Of a stretch of DNA of 64,000 bases, positions 63,735 to 64,000 are shown in pieces (position 1 is the first letter of the stretch; every line of letters starts with the position of its first letter). Under the pieces are notes generated by a model. The model was not told the origin of the DNA, did not search any database, and saw nothing but the letters and a program-made list of their open reading frames with translations. This DNA comes from Sphingomonas palmae. Lineage in GTDB: Bacteria; Pseudomonadota; Alphaproteobacteria; Sphingomonadales; Sphingomonadaceae. A program made the translations under genes and the position numbers. The stretch covers positions 62,001 to 126,000 of the forward strand of contig NZ_FNZZ01000004.1 in the NCBI RefSeq assembly GCF_900109565.1. Direction: 5' to 3'.

Positions 63735-64000
63735 GTGACGATCAAGGTTCTGTCGGTGTTCGGCACCCGGCCCGAAGCGATCAAGATGGCGCCGCTGGCA
63801 ATCGCGCTCGCCGCCGACGCGCGCTTCGACGCCAGGGTGTGCGTGACCGGGCAGCACCGCGAAATGCTCGATCAGGTCATGCGGTTGTTCGATCTCTCCG
63901 CCGACCACGATCTCGCCGTGATGCGGCCGGGACAGGATTTGACCGGGGTCGCGACCGCGATGCTGTCGGGGATGGCGGAGGTGTTCGCGCGCGAGACGCC
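63735..64000 (+). CDS. wecB: UDP-N-acetylglucosamine 2-epimerase (non-hydrolysing), partial
   Basis: Cut by the right edge; 88 residues visible from the GTG at 63735. [17 protein letters not shown] and [16 protein letters not shown] are the WecB/MnaA N-terminal signatures. It converts UDP-GlcNAc to UDP-ManNAc, the substrate of the wecC-like enzyme encoded upstream. GGGGTTGCA precedes the start. Confidence 0.92.
   Translation, partial: MTIKVLSVFGTRPEAIKMAPLAIALAADARFDARVCVTGQHREMLDQVMRLFDLSADHDLAVMRPGQDLTGVATAMLSGMAEVFARET

Overview
The window is GC-rich chromosomal DNA from an alphaproteobacterium, most likely Sphingomonas or a close relative. The pointers are a DUF1134/EipA-type envelope protein, a YgfZ-type folate protein, a short-form NAD-type 6-phosphogluconate dehydrogenase, a TonB-dependent energy transducer, frequent GTG/TTG starts and many 4-base gene overlaps. 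Genus is an inference from gene content; no 16S gene is present. I saw no insertion sequence, prophage, CRISPR array or integrase.

Layout. 1-4579 (minus): two HAD phosphatases, gnd and a secreted GH92 alpha-mannosidase. 4696-5853: uvsE. 5900-17442: an uncharacterised sugar/glycan cluster. Its main part is a seven-gene minus-strand operon (two epimerases, a GT4, three tandem CgeB-like glycosyltransferases and a UDP-xylose-synthase-like SDR). Beside it lie a histidine phosphatase, a DUF6165 protein with a GT9-like protein, and a methyltransferase coupled to a glycosidase that appears to be a circularly permuted TIM barrel. 17445-21273: housekeeping genes (ygfZ, a dihydroorotase-like amidohydrolase, DUF1134), tRNA-Ser(GCU) and two small unknown genes. 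21653-26925: two CPA1 antiporters, an OmpA-like lipoprotein and a TrkA-N potassium channel.

26939-36249 is the most unusual region: a tightly overlapped nine-gene minus-strand operon. In transcription order it encodes inositol-3-phosphate synthase, an HD-like helical protein, a methyltransferase, a Gfo/Idh/MocA dehydrogenase, a rubredoxin-knuckle metallo-beta-lactamase-fold protein, a YcaO protein, a xylose-isomerase-like TIM barrel, a GT4 glycosyltransferase and a PIG-L deacetylase. The enzyme set suggests an inositol-derived glycosylated small molecule carrying a YcaO-type modification. It shares the inositol/GT/PIG-L logic of mycothiol synthesis but no cysteine ligase is visible. A Crp/Fnr regulator gene lies immediately upstream, and two in-phase Crp/Fnr-like palindromes lie between it and the operon. 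The glycan operon at 5900-13426 has a perfect TTGAT-N4-ATCAA box upstream, so the two systems may share a regulatory family.

37310-41027: metallophosphoesterase, ArsB/SLC13-like transporter and MFS transporter. 41748-49417: a large M16 peptidase and a MarR-controlled tripartite EmrAB/NodT efflux operon. 49464-51502: kynU-kynA tryptophan catabolism. 51620-53872: TonB and two L,D-transpeptidase-fold proteins. 53917-57755: GT2, an aminotransferase-flavoprotein fusion and chorismate mutase. 58314-58928: rpsD. 59067-60827: DUF885 peptidase-like lipoprotein or secreted protein. 61297-64000: capsule sugar-nucleotide genes (wecC-like, UDP-glucuronate 4-epimerase-like, wecB-like, the last cut by the window edge).
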